DNA of 64,000 nucleotides, taken from Isoetes taiwanensis (taxonomy: Eukaryota; Streptophyta; Lycopodiopsida; Isoetales; Isoetaceae). The stretch spans positions 3,882,665 to 3,946,664 of the forward strand of contig JAJEKV010000046.1 of the NCBI GenBank assembly GCA_021234155.1. Direction: 5' to 3'. Shown here piece by piece: positions 51,851-62,930 of this stretch. The notes under the pieces are model-generated. The model worked only from the letters and a program-made list of their open reading frames with translations. It was not told the DNA's origin and searched no databases. Both the position numbers and the translations under genes were made by a program. Position 1 is the first letter of the stretch, and every line of letters begins with the position of its first letter.

Positions 51851-52109
51851 CTATGGACTTCGCCGCTCTTTGTTCACCGTTCTGGACCTTTAGTCCGCAT
51901 ACACAAGTAGATCATAGCCTTCTGATTAGCTTTATTTGTTTTATTGCATTATATGTGTTTGCTGATATAGTTGTGGAACAAAATACATCAACAAAACATT
52001 TAGAGTGCAAAAGAATTGTATTTATATATATATACAAGTTTTTTAATCGATCCTACGGTGCATGTTCTAGTGGATGCATGGTCCAGTTTGTTTATATTCT
52101 AGGTTTCTA
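51851..52109. other. Region without a recognised gene
   Basis: AT-rich DNA where the 5' end of E3 should be. No LTR or primer site was seen. Confidence 0.3.
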
Positions 52110-52480
52110 AGAGTTTACGAAGATTCTCCCTTAGATTTTATAAGACTCCCTTAGATTGTAGCTAAAAATTACCATTTTTAGGGATTTTTCAAAAGCTACT
52201 TTTTTTAGCAACTCCATACTTGTTGTTTGGTCAAGGCTCATTTTAGAACTTAAATTCTCTTAAATTTTACGAGATTCCATTAGATTCTCTCAGATTCTCT
52301 TACATTTTGTGATATTCCCTTAGATTCTATGAAAATTCTGTTAGATTCCCTTAGATTCAATAAAGATATCCTTAGATTCTCTAAGATTACCTTACATTTC
52401 ATCAGATCTTATGAGATTCTTTAAGATTCCCCTAGCTTCTATGAGGTTGTCTCAGATTTTATGAAGATTCCTACATTTCA
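52110..52480. repeat. Degenerate TTAGATTCTATGAGATTCCC repeat
   Basis: About fifteen imperfect words of 17-25 bp built from TTAGATTC, ATGAGATTC and CCCTTAGATTC follow one another. They look like an old, eroded satellite-like array. Confidence 0.75.
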
Positions 52481-55140
52481 ATATTTACTATTCGTAGCAA
52501 CTCTTGAGCTGCTCACCCATGAGAGAAAAAGGATGAAATGTTCAAAGACCTCTAGAGATTACATCACAAGAATGGTAAATTTCTAGATCTTCATATTCTA
52601 CACCTCGATCTAACATGACCATGATAATAATTCACTACATCTCCATTTTCACAGCTATGATAGTCATATACAATGCACCAAGAGGTTGTACAGATGGAAC
52701 TGACTATGCTTATTTATGAAGCGTACATCCATCCATCTGCATCTTTTCAACATTGCATCTTCCCATCCGGCATGGTTAAGGCGTGAGAATTTGTTGTTAC
52801 TTAGTAAAGTGTGATGATCATGTTTTCAAGTTACGGGTGTGTTCATTCTAAGTGTGCTTTATTCACAAAATTGGTATTGTTTTGTTATAAATTAATTTTA
52901 AGACTATGCATTGTTGAAGACATTTTAGAACATTGTATATGACCTCCACATACTCCCTCCCACTTATTCTATGTTCAATCTTGTGTAGTTATTGATATTC
53001 AATATGTTTTGCCTGTGCTACCTCTCAACATGCACGTAGTTTAGGCAATGAAATGAAATGCAAAATGCAAGAGACTCTATGATAAATGTGCCCCCAAAAC
53101 AACAACTACCTGATTGGCCAAAAAACAGCTTGGTATAATCTTTACTATGGGAGCGTACAAAATTGAATCCCCTTTCTCACAATTGAGCAAACAAAGGCAA
53201 TTATCTATGGCATGTTACAGGAGTAACACACGTGTATCATTGGTCTCTGATGACAGTGGGTCTCTCTAGAACATGGAATGACACAATTAATGAACTCATA
53301 AAAGCATTTGAAGCAACTGATGCTTTTCAAAGTACTTCCCCAAGATATGACCTATGAAAGCATAGAGAAGGCCAGCTAAAGATGCTAGTTCCAACTTCAT
53401 GCCTGAAAATGAGTATACAACCAACATAAATGACAAATAAATATCACAAAAACTGCCCAAAAGAAAGTTATATGGTTCATGTTGCCATCAAAAGCAAAAT
53501 GCTGTGTATATTCTGAAAGCATGGCATTCCATGAACAAAATAGCTTGTGGACTCATTTCATGAGTCCTTTTCCTGAAAGTATAGCATTTAAATGAAACAT
53601 TTCTAAGCGAATATAATACTACAGTATCTTCATTAGGCCACAACTTCATAAGCCCAAGATGAATCTGTGAACCATGGGTTGATTTTCTACAACTATATCC
53701 ATGATCAATAGTCCTGGTACTGCAAGCTTATCAGCATCTATTTTTCTTCATCTCCTTTTGCCAGAAACGTTGCAAAATATTGCTCCTGGATATTATATTG
53801 AAGTTCAAACAATAGAGCTATGGGTGCAACCACATGCAATGGACTGATCACATTGCAGGGAGACGGCAGTTTAAACCAGCATTGTCTGTGACAACAGCCT
53901 AAACCACCACTGTGTGCAAACAAATTATCCACAAGCAAACTAGAAAGGCCTATTGATAATTGACGCTTTTCAAAACCCAGACTGTCTAAAGAATGCTTCC
54001 TAGTCATTTATTAAAGGAACCATACTATATTCAATTTATAAGAAAGACCTTCTGCTGTGCAAACATACAATATTCACCTTGATGTGATAACCACGTAATT
54101 GCCATTAATCGCGCTAGCTGCCATCAGGTCACAGAATGGAACAACAAACAAGTTTCTGGTTATTACCTGGCTTTATAAACTACCATCAATAAAGAATGTG
54201 CATTAAATTGCACAAATTTATCTCATCAAAGTATAAGATTGGTCAGATCTCATTGCAAATTAAGAAAAGAATGTATTGATCGATATTGCCAATGCACAAA
54301 AGCAGGGTAAAAAGAAATACATACCAAAATCACGCTTTCACCTCTGGCATGGCTGTCTACATTATGGTAGCACCACACCCAAACTCTACTGTTTTCTACT
54401 GAATAGTTCAGATCAAGATAAGGTTCCAGTTCAGTGCAAGCTTTCTACCAAGATTCTCTTCATTTCCTGGCTGAATCTGCATCCAATCAGATTTTCAAAT
54501 CCAAATGCAGAGACTGGAATTGCAGAGACCGGAATTGTTGGGCCAAATGGACTGGACCTGGAAATGCAGAGAAGACCAAACAGGACCGGCGCATGGATAG
54601 AACCCGGGGAGAAAACTTCGTTACAAAATATGACTGACAGAAAGAAAACCCTAAGGTAGAAAATGCCAAATAAAACACATAGTTAGAAAATTTGATTCGC
54701 CATGGAAAGCTCCACCAGCATAAAACCTAACCTCTGCATCCTCAATCTCGTTAACCGCCTCCTATCCAGATGCCAAGCAAAACCTAAAGCAACAAATCGA
54801 CTAATACAATACCTACCTTCCAAAGCTCGACCCCAGCAAAGGAATAATCGATTCGCTAAGCATCACCAACGAACCAACAACCCGACCCGAGCTCTCGACC
54901 ACGCCACTATAGCATCCCGATCTCGCCAATCTTGCCCTATCGTCCGATATGTCACGTCACCAAAAACCTATGGCCACGATCCTTCTAATTATCAACGATG
55001 TCCTGATGCTCTCCCACACAATTTCAACCGTCCAATATAGCCGCGTGGCAACGTTAAGGGCCACGATTCATTTGGTGGTCAAAAGGCAGCCCTCTATAAT
55101 AATATATATAAGGTAGATAATCTCCAGATCAAGAGCCTAG
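52481..55140. other. Region without a recognised gene
   Basis: This is the longest stretch without transposon proteins. Frames at 53,738-54,007 (minus) and 54,276-55,040 (plus) have no recognised domain. On the minus strand, 55,060-54,690 resembles a plant 5' leader (GC-richer, with a TATATATTATTATAG run near 55,095-55,110 upstream and GT donor-like sites), so an unrecognised gene or promoter reading leftwards is possible but unsupported. Confidence 0.3.
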
Positions 55141-56229
55141 CTATTATTGGAATCGCCGGTAGGATGGGTTATCCTGAAGAAACTTCTTAACTTGGGCCGT
55201 TCCTACCGAAGTCCCAAGTTCTGAGGATATTCGTTGATGACCATACAAAGGTCGCCATCAAGTCTTCTACCACAATTGGCGATTGAGGCGTGTAGGCGGT
55301 CCTTTGCTAGTCTTCCTTCGCCGTGTTAGAAGTACTGTCGGCGAAGATGTCAGCGCCATCGTTCTCTTGACTAGGATGATATTGTCAAGCTGTTGGGGCT
55401 TGGTCGAGCATGCCTACCAAAGCCTGAGAGTGCGATGAGCATGAACACTCCTTCTTCGCCCCTTGGGCTGAACTTGCAGTGTATGACCGCTATCCTTCCG
55501 TCCATCACTAGAGGAAGATAATACCTTAGCGACTGTCCCTCACTGGCCGCTTTGTTGATTAAATCGTCGGTCGGACACCGGTTCTATGTCTTCCGCATAT
55601 TAAATCGGCGTCAATCTACGTGGAGGTCTCCATCGGCATCAAAATGTTAAATGGTCTTGCCATGGATCCCCATCCGTTCACGGATGGCGTAGAATTCTTC
55701 TTGAGACGGCCGGTTCCCGAGCTTCCATCGTTTTTTTGGGATCTTTGCCAGATGCCCGGATATCCAAGTCGACTCCTCGGTAGGTGTCGGCTTCTCTCTA
55801 TGGATTGGGAAGTCCAAGCCTCCCGTCGATGAAGTCATCTATGTGCAGTTGTTGCCACGAGGAAGATACGACAACTTCGTCAAGTGATTTACTCCTGTCT
55901 CTGCATTGGGGAGGTTACGGATATCACTTTCGGGGCGTGGTACCGGCCCGTTGATGATGATGGGGGCTAGGCTTGTGATACCTAGCCCGAAAGCGGGGGA
56001 GCGATCCCCGAGGGTCCGGTCTGTTCGAAAACCGTATGTGTTGTTACGCTAGTTCTTTGCTTTTGGTCGGGTCGAGCTTCGACGTAGTCTTAAATCATCC
56101 CCGAAGTCGAAGCGCCGCCGTCCCTTCCTTCTTGTTCGCGGCTTTGATCTTGCAAAGAGGAGCCGACCCTCTTGAAGAGGCTAAGGGTCTATATCCATGG
56201 CGGGGATGGAGGATTCCCCATTGGGTTAA
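55141..56229 (-). other. Possible unknown minus-strand coding remnant
   Basis: Short minus-strand frames such as YYLPLVMDGRIAVIHCKFS (near 55,510-55,450) and HLAKIPKKRWKLGNRPS (near 55,740) look protein-like but match nothing I know. The region follows ORF-B copy (iii) in the same orientation and may be the rest of the element that carried it. Confidence 0.25.
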
Positions 56230-56680
56230 GACGCACCTGTGAAAGAAAAGATGGCTAGGCGTGATTGTAGGAGAAATACTTGGTCCTATTAGTTGCCAAG
56301 ACCATGTAGTCTGGCAACCTAGCGGCTTTGTTGGTGGATATTTGGCAATGTTGGGGACATCACCCAAAGGTTTGCTTGGAGGGATTGCCTAGGAACAAAA
56401 TATCCTGTACAAGGGGGGAGCTGTACTAAGGACGGTCCTACCCTAGCTTGGAACTCCGTCATGACTTCCCTATAGGCTGGGGTTGCTTGCAGAGTGGCTT
56501 GGACATCTATCTCCTTCTGGAAAACCTGGAATATGGAATTGACATCAGCCTCGGCTACATGGGCACTAACGTTGTACCATCATCGCCCTAAGTTTCTGCG
56601 GTTGTCATGGATCTTGAGTGAATTGGACTAACAAGCAAATTTCTTTGAAGCGCCTAAGGGAGCTGAAAGATCGCCTAAAA
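56230..56680 (-). pseudogene. ORF-B copy (iii)
   Basis: A minus-strand frame gives WYNVSAHVAEADVNSIFQVF, then TPAYREVMTEFQARVGPSLV and PPCTGYFVPRQSLQANL. About half of the aligned residues match copy (ii), with identical spacing. It is broken by stops before and after. TATTATAG on the plus strand at 56,724-56,731 gives a TATA-like box upstream in minus-strand sense, and PAL-d lies further upstream. No H3L was found on the right, where unrelated DNA begins near 57.1 kb. Confidence 0.55.
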
Positions 56681-56925
56681 GTTGGGAGCAAACTTGTAGG
56701 ATGCTAAGTGGGAAATGGGGACCTATTATAGACAAAGGGGAAACCCTAATTTTTGGATGACTTGGAAAAATCTTGGGGTTGGGCAAATCTCACCTATTTT
56801 GAGGTCGAAATGAGGATTGGAAAGCTAATTTGAGGATTTGAGCATGAATAAGACTATCTAATGAACCTATTGCAACAAACTTGAGGTCAATTGGATGTGG
56901 CATGCTAGAGAAAATGGTGAAAGGA

Positions 56926-56988
56926 CTCACGGTATGCGCTGGAAGGCCGACCTAAAATTTAGGTCGAGGTCTTGGCGCATACCGTGAG
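56926..56988. repeat. Palindromic repeat PAL-d (best copy)
   Basis: A 63-bp nested inverted repeat. The outer arms CTCACGGTATGCGC and GCGCATACCGTGAG are a perfect 14-bp match, and the inner CGACCTAAAATTTAGGTCG has perfect 9-bp arms around one base. PAL-a, -b and -c are eroded relatives. It lies about 200 bp upstream of the ORF-B (iii) TATA-like box. Confidence 0.9.
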
Positions 56989-58899
56989 ACATTTGGCCCG
57001 AATTGGCGCTGCAAGGAAGGTGGAGGTTCAGCTTGGACTCCATGTAATTGATTATTTTGTCGCGATTTTTATGAGAGAATTTTTTACATGTAACTTTCAT
57101 CTATCTACAGTTATGTTTCCTTCATCCTTCCAAATATAAACGGGAGCACCCACGATTTTGCAACGAAAGATTAGAGTACATAGGTTCAAAGATCCAGGTA
57201 CAGTTTGCAAGATAAAGTAATATACAATGTGATATTTATGCTTTTCTTGTCTTAGAAACGTCTGAAGGACACTACACTTAATATGTTGCTAGTCCTACTG
57301 ACTCGAGCATGAAAGGAAGAATGCATGGTTAATGCCAAAAATAACGATGCCATTCAGTATATTTCACTTCTTTTATTCTACTTAAAACTACGCCGTGTGG
57401 GATTCTCGCTCTTGTGGAAGGTTTTGTTATGACATAAAATGTGCCTATGCCGGGATGTAGTGATGGCGGAAAAGTTCTTTGATGAAGCGGTTGGATGGTC
57501 TGGATTGTTCTTGACATGAATACATCGGAAGCTCTTGCTTAATAGAATTTGTGGCGGTGCATTTACGGGAGAAAAGGTTGCAACGCCATATTGTTTATAG
57601 CGGCACGTGAACCAATTTTGAAGTGGCGGTAGCCTCCGTAACTTTTCTACTACGGTGTTCAACAAGCTATCCATGGACTTGGTTATCTTGTTTATGGTAA
57701 GTCTAAAATCTGGCGACTTATGTTTGAAGTCTTCAATGTTGAAGAACCTTTGCCAATTCATGGAAAACCAGTTATTTTTTGAATTCTCCACCGTCCCTCA
57801 TGGTGCGACTTCAAATCATGGTGAAACTTGGATTCCCTCATGATATCGGAATGTCGAGAATCCTGAACCTCTCTTGCCATTTCTCCTTTAGTTCTTGCAT
57901 AACCAAATCATTAGAGGATGCTTGAGAAAGAAGCAAATCAAATTTATTCATTTGGCTAGATTTTTGGGCTTGAAAGGGATCTTGCCATTCAATTGAAGAA
58001 GCCGAAGGAAGTAATCGAAGCTAAGTGAGGGCTAGTTGGATCTTTGAAAGCCCCACTCAGGACCCAGAATAATTGTGTTGGGTGGTTCATGCAATGCTAA
58101 ATTTAACTTCTTGAAACAAGATGGGAACTATTGCGGAACATCTATTACCGGGGTTCTAGTTTGTTGTGTTCACCTAAGGAAGCGTATAAAGAAGTATTTC
58201 TTGTCTCGGAGGAGCTAATGTACTAGAAGTTCGATTCTTTGGTAAATGTGAATGCTTTAGCATTTCTTATCACATGGAAAACAACAAGAGCAAATATTCC
58301 TTATGTTTACGGCTAAAATCCATTTACAACCATTTTTGCACTATCTATAGCGGTCGAAAATTAATGCGATCTTGGATATTCCATTCATTTTTCACTTTAT
58401 TTCAAAACTAACATTATAGGTGAGCGGGGTTGGTCGCCGATGGACATTCTTGTAGTGGTTTTCTTAATCCATTTCTTGAGGCAAAGGCGATTCTGGTCAT
58501 TTTCTATGGATAGTCCCACTTTCACACGGGTTAGTAGAAATTACTCGGATCTCACATGCCTCTTAATTACGTTTCTCACTTAAGCCTAGCTAAAGGCTCT
58601 CCAAGTTGTATGCCTTCTTTAGAGTCATTTCATGCATCTTTGGCGTTGTTTCATTGGACATATCTACTCTCTAACACTTTTGTTTGTTGCCTCCCTACTT
58701 TTGCTAGATGTGGAACATTCTAACTTCTAAATTATGTTTCAAGATATCTTGTTTTCTTTGCATGTTTATCCCGGAGCATATCGAGGCATGTTAGAGGTCA
58801 TAAAACAGGCCCATTATATAATTGACTAGAAAGGACCTTGGATCTTGTTCGGATGCATCTTAATTGGTTTATAGTCTGCTGAAGTTCCTTTGAAATCGA
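56989..58899. other. Region without a recognised gene
   Basis: Short frames on both strands (for example minus 57,378-57,791) show no recognised domain. No repeat or RNA gene was identified. Confidence 0.3.
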
Positions 58900-59219
58900 A
58901 TGCATGATGCCCTCTTCCCCTTAGCTTGGGAAGGGATCACTTGATGGTGATGCGCCCTCTTCTAGGGTGCATGTAGGCGATGTGCCTCCTGGGGTGCCCC
59001 GGATACCTCTCGGGGATGCGGGCGGCAGCCCCACTCTGTCTTGCCCACTTTGGCGAGCAATGACCTTGTTGCTCGCATCACTTTCGGCCGGGGTTTCAGA
59101 TTGGATCAAGCGCCAAGGCTCGGTGTAGGACCCCCGGTGTTCAAGAGGCTTTGAAATTTGTGGAGGATCATCACTGCTGTTGACTGCTGCGACTCTTCCG
59201 GAGACTCCATGGATAGATA

Positions 59220-60540
59220 TTGATCATACCGGGCATGTTCGGACCATTGAGAATCTAGTTTCATTTGCGGTATTGGGCTACTTCACGGGTTACATATTGG
59301 ACACGAGGAGGTTTAGCTCTTAACTTGCCGGGACATCGAGGCGGATTGGTTTGCCCAGTATCGGCCTCTAAATTCCTACCAAATAATTTCTTCATAATCA
59401 TGTTTGAGGTCGAGTCTTACGTGCGGCAATTGGTTAGTCGGGGTGGATACTTTGGGTAAATCATATGTGTTGTATCGATTATTATACTCGGTAATGTCCA
59501 CCGGTTCTTTGGCAATGGTTAAAATCAGGTGTTGGTTCAGTTCGGGATCTTCCTTCCGATCCGATGGTGCCCGATTTCTTGGTTTCTATGGCTAATGGCC
59601 CGGGTGTATATTTGGCTCATTCTATTGTGCAGTCCCCAAGATCTGTGTTGCTCTGCACTTTTGCGCGGCTGTGCCCACTTCTCTTCGGTCGTGGTGGTCC
59701 CGGCACTTTCTTTTCAGCTTGAAGCTTTTGAATGGCTCACGAGATTCTACGGATGTTTCCATCTATTGTGCTACCATCGACCCTCGGTGATGATCTGCCG
59801 GTCCTGGGCCGGTGATTGTGATGTGGTAGGGGTTGCGGGTGCTTATGCGGGGGCCCGAGATTCCTACGTTCACGAGGCAACAGCAAAAGGACTCCGATGG
59901 TGCGCGTGAGTGGAGTTGGGCGAGGTGGTGTAGTTGGGAGAGGTGGTGTGGGGCGGGGCGAGGCAGGGCTTCTAACCGACCATTGGATGGCGGGGGCTAG
60001 GGGCGTGGTGGCTGGGGGAGGGCTCGGATGATTTGGTTGTGGCTGGAGTGCGAGGGGCCGAGGAGGGGGGATGGGCTGATCTTCTTTGGGGATGTCCGGT
60101 AGCGGTATGTCTTGAAGCATGAGGTGGCTGGAGCAGCCGGTTGGAAGTAAAGACTAGTGTGGCCCATGACTCTATGGAGGTACACAGGGGACTTCCAACA
60201 CGCGTGTTGGAAGTGGAATGTCACGTAGAGCGGTTGTGGGTCACATTGCTATGATTAATCCTCGGCTCACGGATGATGACTGCGTGGAGTGGGGGCGATG
60301 GCCTAGTGGGTAGGCATGTGTTGGACACTTCTCCTCCGGGATGAATAAATTCGATCCTCGGTTGGAATGTGCGGAAGTGCGGTCCTCTAGTAGTAAGAGG
60401 GCGTGTTTCTTTGGCACCGGCGCTTTCGTCGATATTGTTTGCATTAGGAGCATAAGTGTCCACCGAGGGTGATATGTCGAGCTCATGAATATGGTTGGTG
60501 GCGCTTTGGCTCTATTGCTTCTTCTTACGTCTGCGGACTA
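59220..60540 (+). pseudogene. LINE ORF1 remnant
   Basis: Fragments such as IENLVSFAVLGYFTGY (near 59,250) and FLPNNFFIIMFEVESYVRQL (near 59,370-59,430) resemble the start of DUF4283 in plant LINE ORF1. A glycine/arginine-rich stretch (59,900-60,080) and NPRLTDDDCVEWG follow. ORF1 would coat the LINE RNA. The frame is broken many times. The proline-rich reading on the opposite strand is a by-product of the glycine-rich part. Confidence 0.45.
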
Positions 60541-60559
60541 GCGGGGGTACTTTTTATTG

Positions 60560-61100
60560 CTTGGAGGATGGATGTGCGGGTCACATACTCTGCAGCCCGA
60601 GCAGGAGTTTTGGTCGGTGGGCAATAATTAAGTGGTTGGAGGAGGGCAAAAGTGGGGGATTGTTAATATTTATGCCCCTAATCAGCCTTCTCGTGAAGGG
60701 TGCTTTATGGGCCATAGTCCGAATAAGTTCGCGAGCCCTTGGTGGGTTGTAGGTTGCTTGGTTCTTTGTTAGGGGACTTCAATATGGTAGAGCGAGTAGA
60801 AGATCGCTTGGTTCTGGAACCCAAAGTTGTGCATGGGTTTGAGAGGGAACAATGGTCTTGTTTGTTGCGGGATTTGGCCTTGGTTGAGGTCCACGGGACT
60901 TGTCTTTCACCTATTGTAATAGGCCAGGTGGTGCGGGGGGGCATATGCTAGGGCATGACCCGGTGCTATGCTTCCCCATGCGATCTTGGATGGTGTGCCC
61001 TCTTTGCTTGGGAGTAACATTACGTCTACCTCCATTTCTGATCATTACCCTCCGGGTTTTGTCGGTCGAGTCGCGGTTGCCTCTCGGCCCTCTCGGGGGG
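60560..61100 (+). pseudogene. LINE endonuclease remnant
   Basis: GIVNIYAPNQPSREG starts at 60,656 and LLGDFNMVERVEDRLVL contains GDFN at 60,772-60,783. LGSNITSTSISDHYPPGF near 61,010-61,060 carries the terminal SDH motif. These are the ordered signatures of the EEP-type endonuclease of plant LINEs. A frameshift separates each pair. It lies directly downstream of the ORF1 remnant. Confidence 0.75.
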
Positions 61101-61240
61101 TATGTTCCGTTTGAACACCCGACTTACGGCCGATCTTGGTTTCGGCCCGGTTACGGGGAGTTGTGGCTTGATACCTTTTCATCTCTGAAGGGTATATGCG
61201 GTATGGTGACTGCGTTAGCCAGTCCGGCAATTCTCTTTCT

Positions 61241-61740
61241 TCACCACGGTAGATAGAAACCGAGCTGTCTCCGACGTTCTAAATCCAACTCACGCATTAC
61301 CACTTCGATCGGCGAACAACCCGAACCCTTGGGACCTTCTTCAACCCCGGGATGTGATGAGTGAGACATCGAGGTGCCAAGCGACTCGTCGATAAGAGCT
61401 CTTGGGAGTCATCAGCTGTTATCCCGGCAAACCTTTTGATCCGTTGGCGAGAGAGCCCTTCCACGCGGGACTCCCGGGATCACTATGGCCTTTCGTCCCT
61501 CGCTTCGGCCGAGGTCGGTCTCCGCGGTCCGGCGGGCTTATACCATTCGCGCCGATGAGCTTACCTTTGCGCACCTCTGTTACTCTTTAGGAGGCATCCG
61601 CCCCGGATAAACCACCCACCATGCGGGGTCCTTTGATCGATTAGACAACCTTAGGCGAGAGAGTGGTATTTCATTCAAGATGGGACACCTCCCACCTATC
61701 CTAAACATTCAATCAAGGTTGTCACCGCAAAGCTATAGGT
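61241..61740 (-). rRNA. rrn26: Mitochondrial 26S rRNA fragment (nuclear copy)
   Basis: The minus strand matches the 3' third of bacterial-type large-subunit rRNA, with TTGAAGAAGGTCCCAAGGGT, GGCACCTCGATGTC and CCCAAGAGCTCTTATCGACG. GACTCCCAAGAGCTCTTATC is typical of plant mitochondrial 26S rather than plastid 23S. The piece spans the peptidyl-transferase core but not the sarcin-ricin loop. It has many small indels, so it is a non-functional insertion of mitochondrial DNA. Both borders lie within LINE sequence. Confidence 0.9.
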
Positions 61741-61779
61741 CTTTGGTAGGCGGCGTGTGGCCGGGCCGGCGAGGAGTTG

Positions 61780-62070
61780 CATAGTCTCTATCGAGGAGTT
61801 GGAGAAGATTGGTAGCGACCGATGGCATTAGGGAGAATCGGTGTTGCGCGTATTGTTGCTCTGGAGCGGGTTAAAAGTCTGAGGGCGTGTGAAGGCGGCC
61901 CTTACTTGGTTGAAGGAGGGGGACACAAGTTCGTCGGTGTTCTTGAGCGACTAGGCGGTGGCGATATCGGCATCTATAGGCGTCCTTGCTTTGCGATGGC
62001 GAACTTTGGAGGATCCCACTGATTTGCGGTATGTGCATGCTCATTTCTCGGGGGTTTTTTAGCGGCGCCT
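61780..62070 (+). pseudogene. LINE ORF2 linker fragment
   Basis: Around 61,890-61,930 the plus strand reads AALTWLKEGDTSSSVFL, close to the conserved W-L-x-E-G-D-(T/K)-x2-(K/S)-x-F-F block between endonuclease and RT in plant LINE ORF2. It continues the LINE interrupted by the mitochondrial segment. Confidence 0.65.
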
Positions 62071-62102
62071 CTTCCCATGGCGGGATGTTAGTTATTTGTT
62101 CA

Positions 62103-62898
62103 TGTAAATCTTGTACAGGGTTGAAGCAAGTCTAGCAGAAACTAATAGCAGGGTTGAAACTAAGAGCATGCCGACAGTAGAACAAGTTAAAGCAAAGCTT
62201 AGAACTTTTTACCATTGTATACATGATTACCTTCGTACCTTAAGGTTAACTTGATTGAAGATTACAATGGTCGAAGATAGTAATGACATTAGCTTGAAGG
62301 TTGAAGGTGAGTTAATAATTTCTACAATGGTGCCATGGTTCGAAATATTTTGTGTCAATGGTTTAAAGGGCCAAGACCAACTATTACGGTGGGATATTCG
62401 AACAAGCGATTTCATGCACAAAGTCTGTGGGATATTTGGAGGTCACCGAAATCCATACTTAGAACTTTTATCCCTGCTAAACCGACGGAGAAGACAATAT
62501 AAATAGATTGGCTGCAGTGCAAAAGATCACCAGACTGCAGATTAATCAAACGTATAAGGTTTTGTAGCCGGGAAGTTCTGGTTTGGTCAAGACTAACTAT
62601 AGCTACAGTGTTTTGTGCAATCCCGTAGCTACAGTGTTATCATGCATTAATTTCTATGATTTAAACTAATGGTTGAAATGCTTATTGTATTGCAAGAGAT
62701 TATAGATCATATTGTGGCTCTCTTGCTTGCATGAATTTCCATATGAAATTCATGATAAATTTCAACTTATGTTTGAAGTGTTGAAGTCTAGATCATAGAT
62801 TGATTCAATACAAGTTTGTTTGAAGTGTCAAAGTTCATTTCCAAAGGTTGAAGGTTGAATTAGTGTTGAAAAAATCTAGTAGACTTATTTTCCCTACA
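62103..62898 (+). mobile_element. Copia 5' LTR
   Basis: The right end is fixed by CCCTACA next to the primer site. The left end is a guess (TGTAAATC at 62,103, or TGTACAGG at 62,112). The stretch has no coding content. Confidence 0.5.
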
Positions 62899-62899
62899 T

Positions 62900-62912
62900 T
62901 GGTATCAGAGCC
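62900..62912 (+). other. Copia primer-binding site (tRNA-iMet)
   Basis: TGGTATCAGAGCC, one base after the LTR end, complementary to initiator tRNA-Met. Confidence 0.95.
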
Positions 62913-62930
62913 AGGTTGGTTTAAGTCACA

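Larger units (their letters stand above)
58900..62070 (+). mobile_element. Plant L1-type LINE interrupted by mitochondrial DNA
   Basis: The plus strand shows an ORF1 region, the ORF2 endonuclease and part of the linker between endonuclease and RT, in order. A roughly 500-bp mitochondrial rRNA segment (61,241-61,740) lies between the last two. RT is missing. Frameshifts are frequent throughout. Confidence 0.7.

Noticed and set aside
54276-55040. Host protein gene on the plus strand
   Set aside because: The frames are short, biased to Asn, Arg and Pro, start without context and contain no recognisable domain.
59737-60120. Proline-rich minus-strand protein
   Set aside because: It is the antisense reading of the glycine-rich LINE ORF1 region on the plus strand, low complexity, with no motif.
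61241-61740. Functional rRNA gene
   Set aside because: Only about 500 bp are present, with many indels at universally conserved positions and LINE sequence on both sides.
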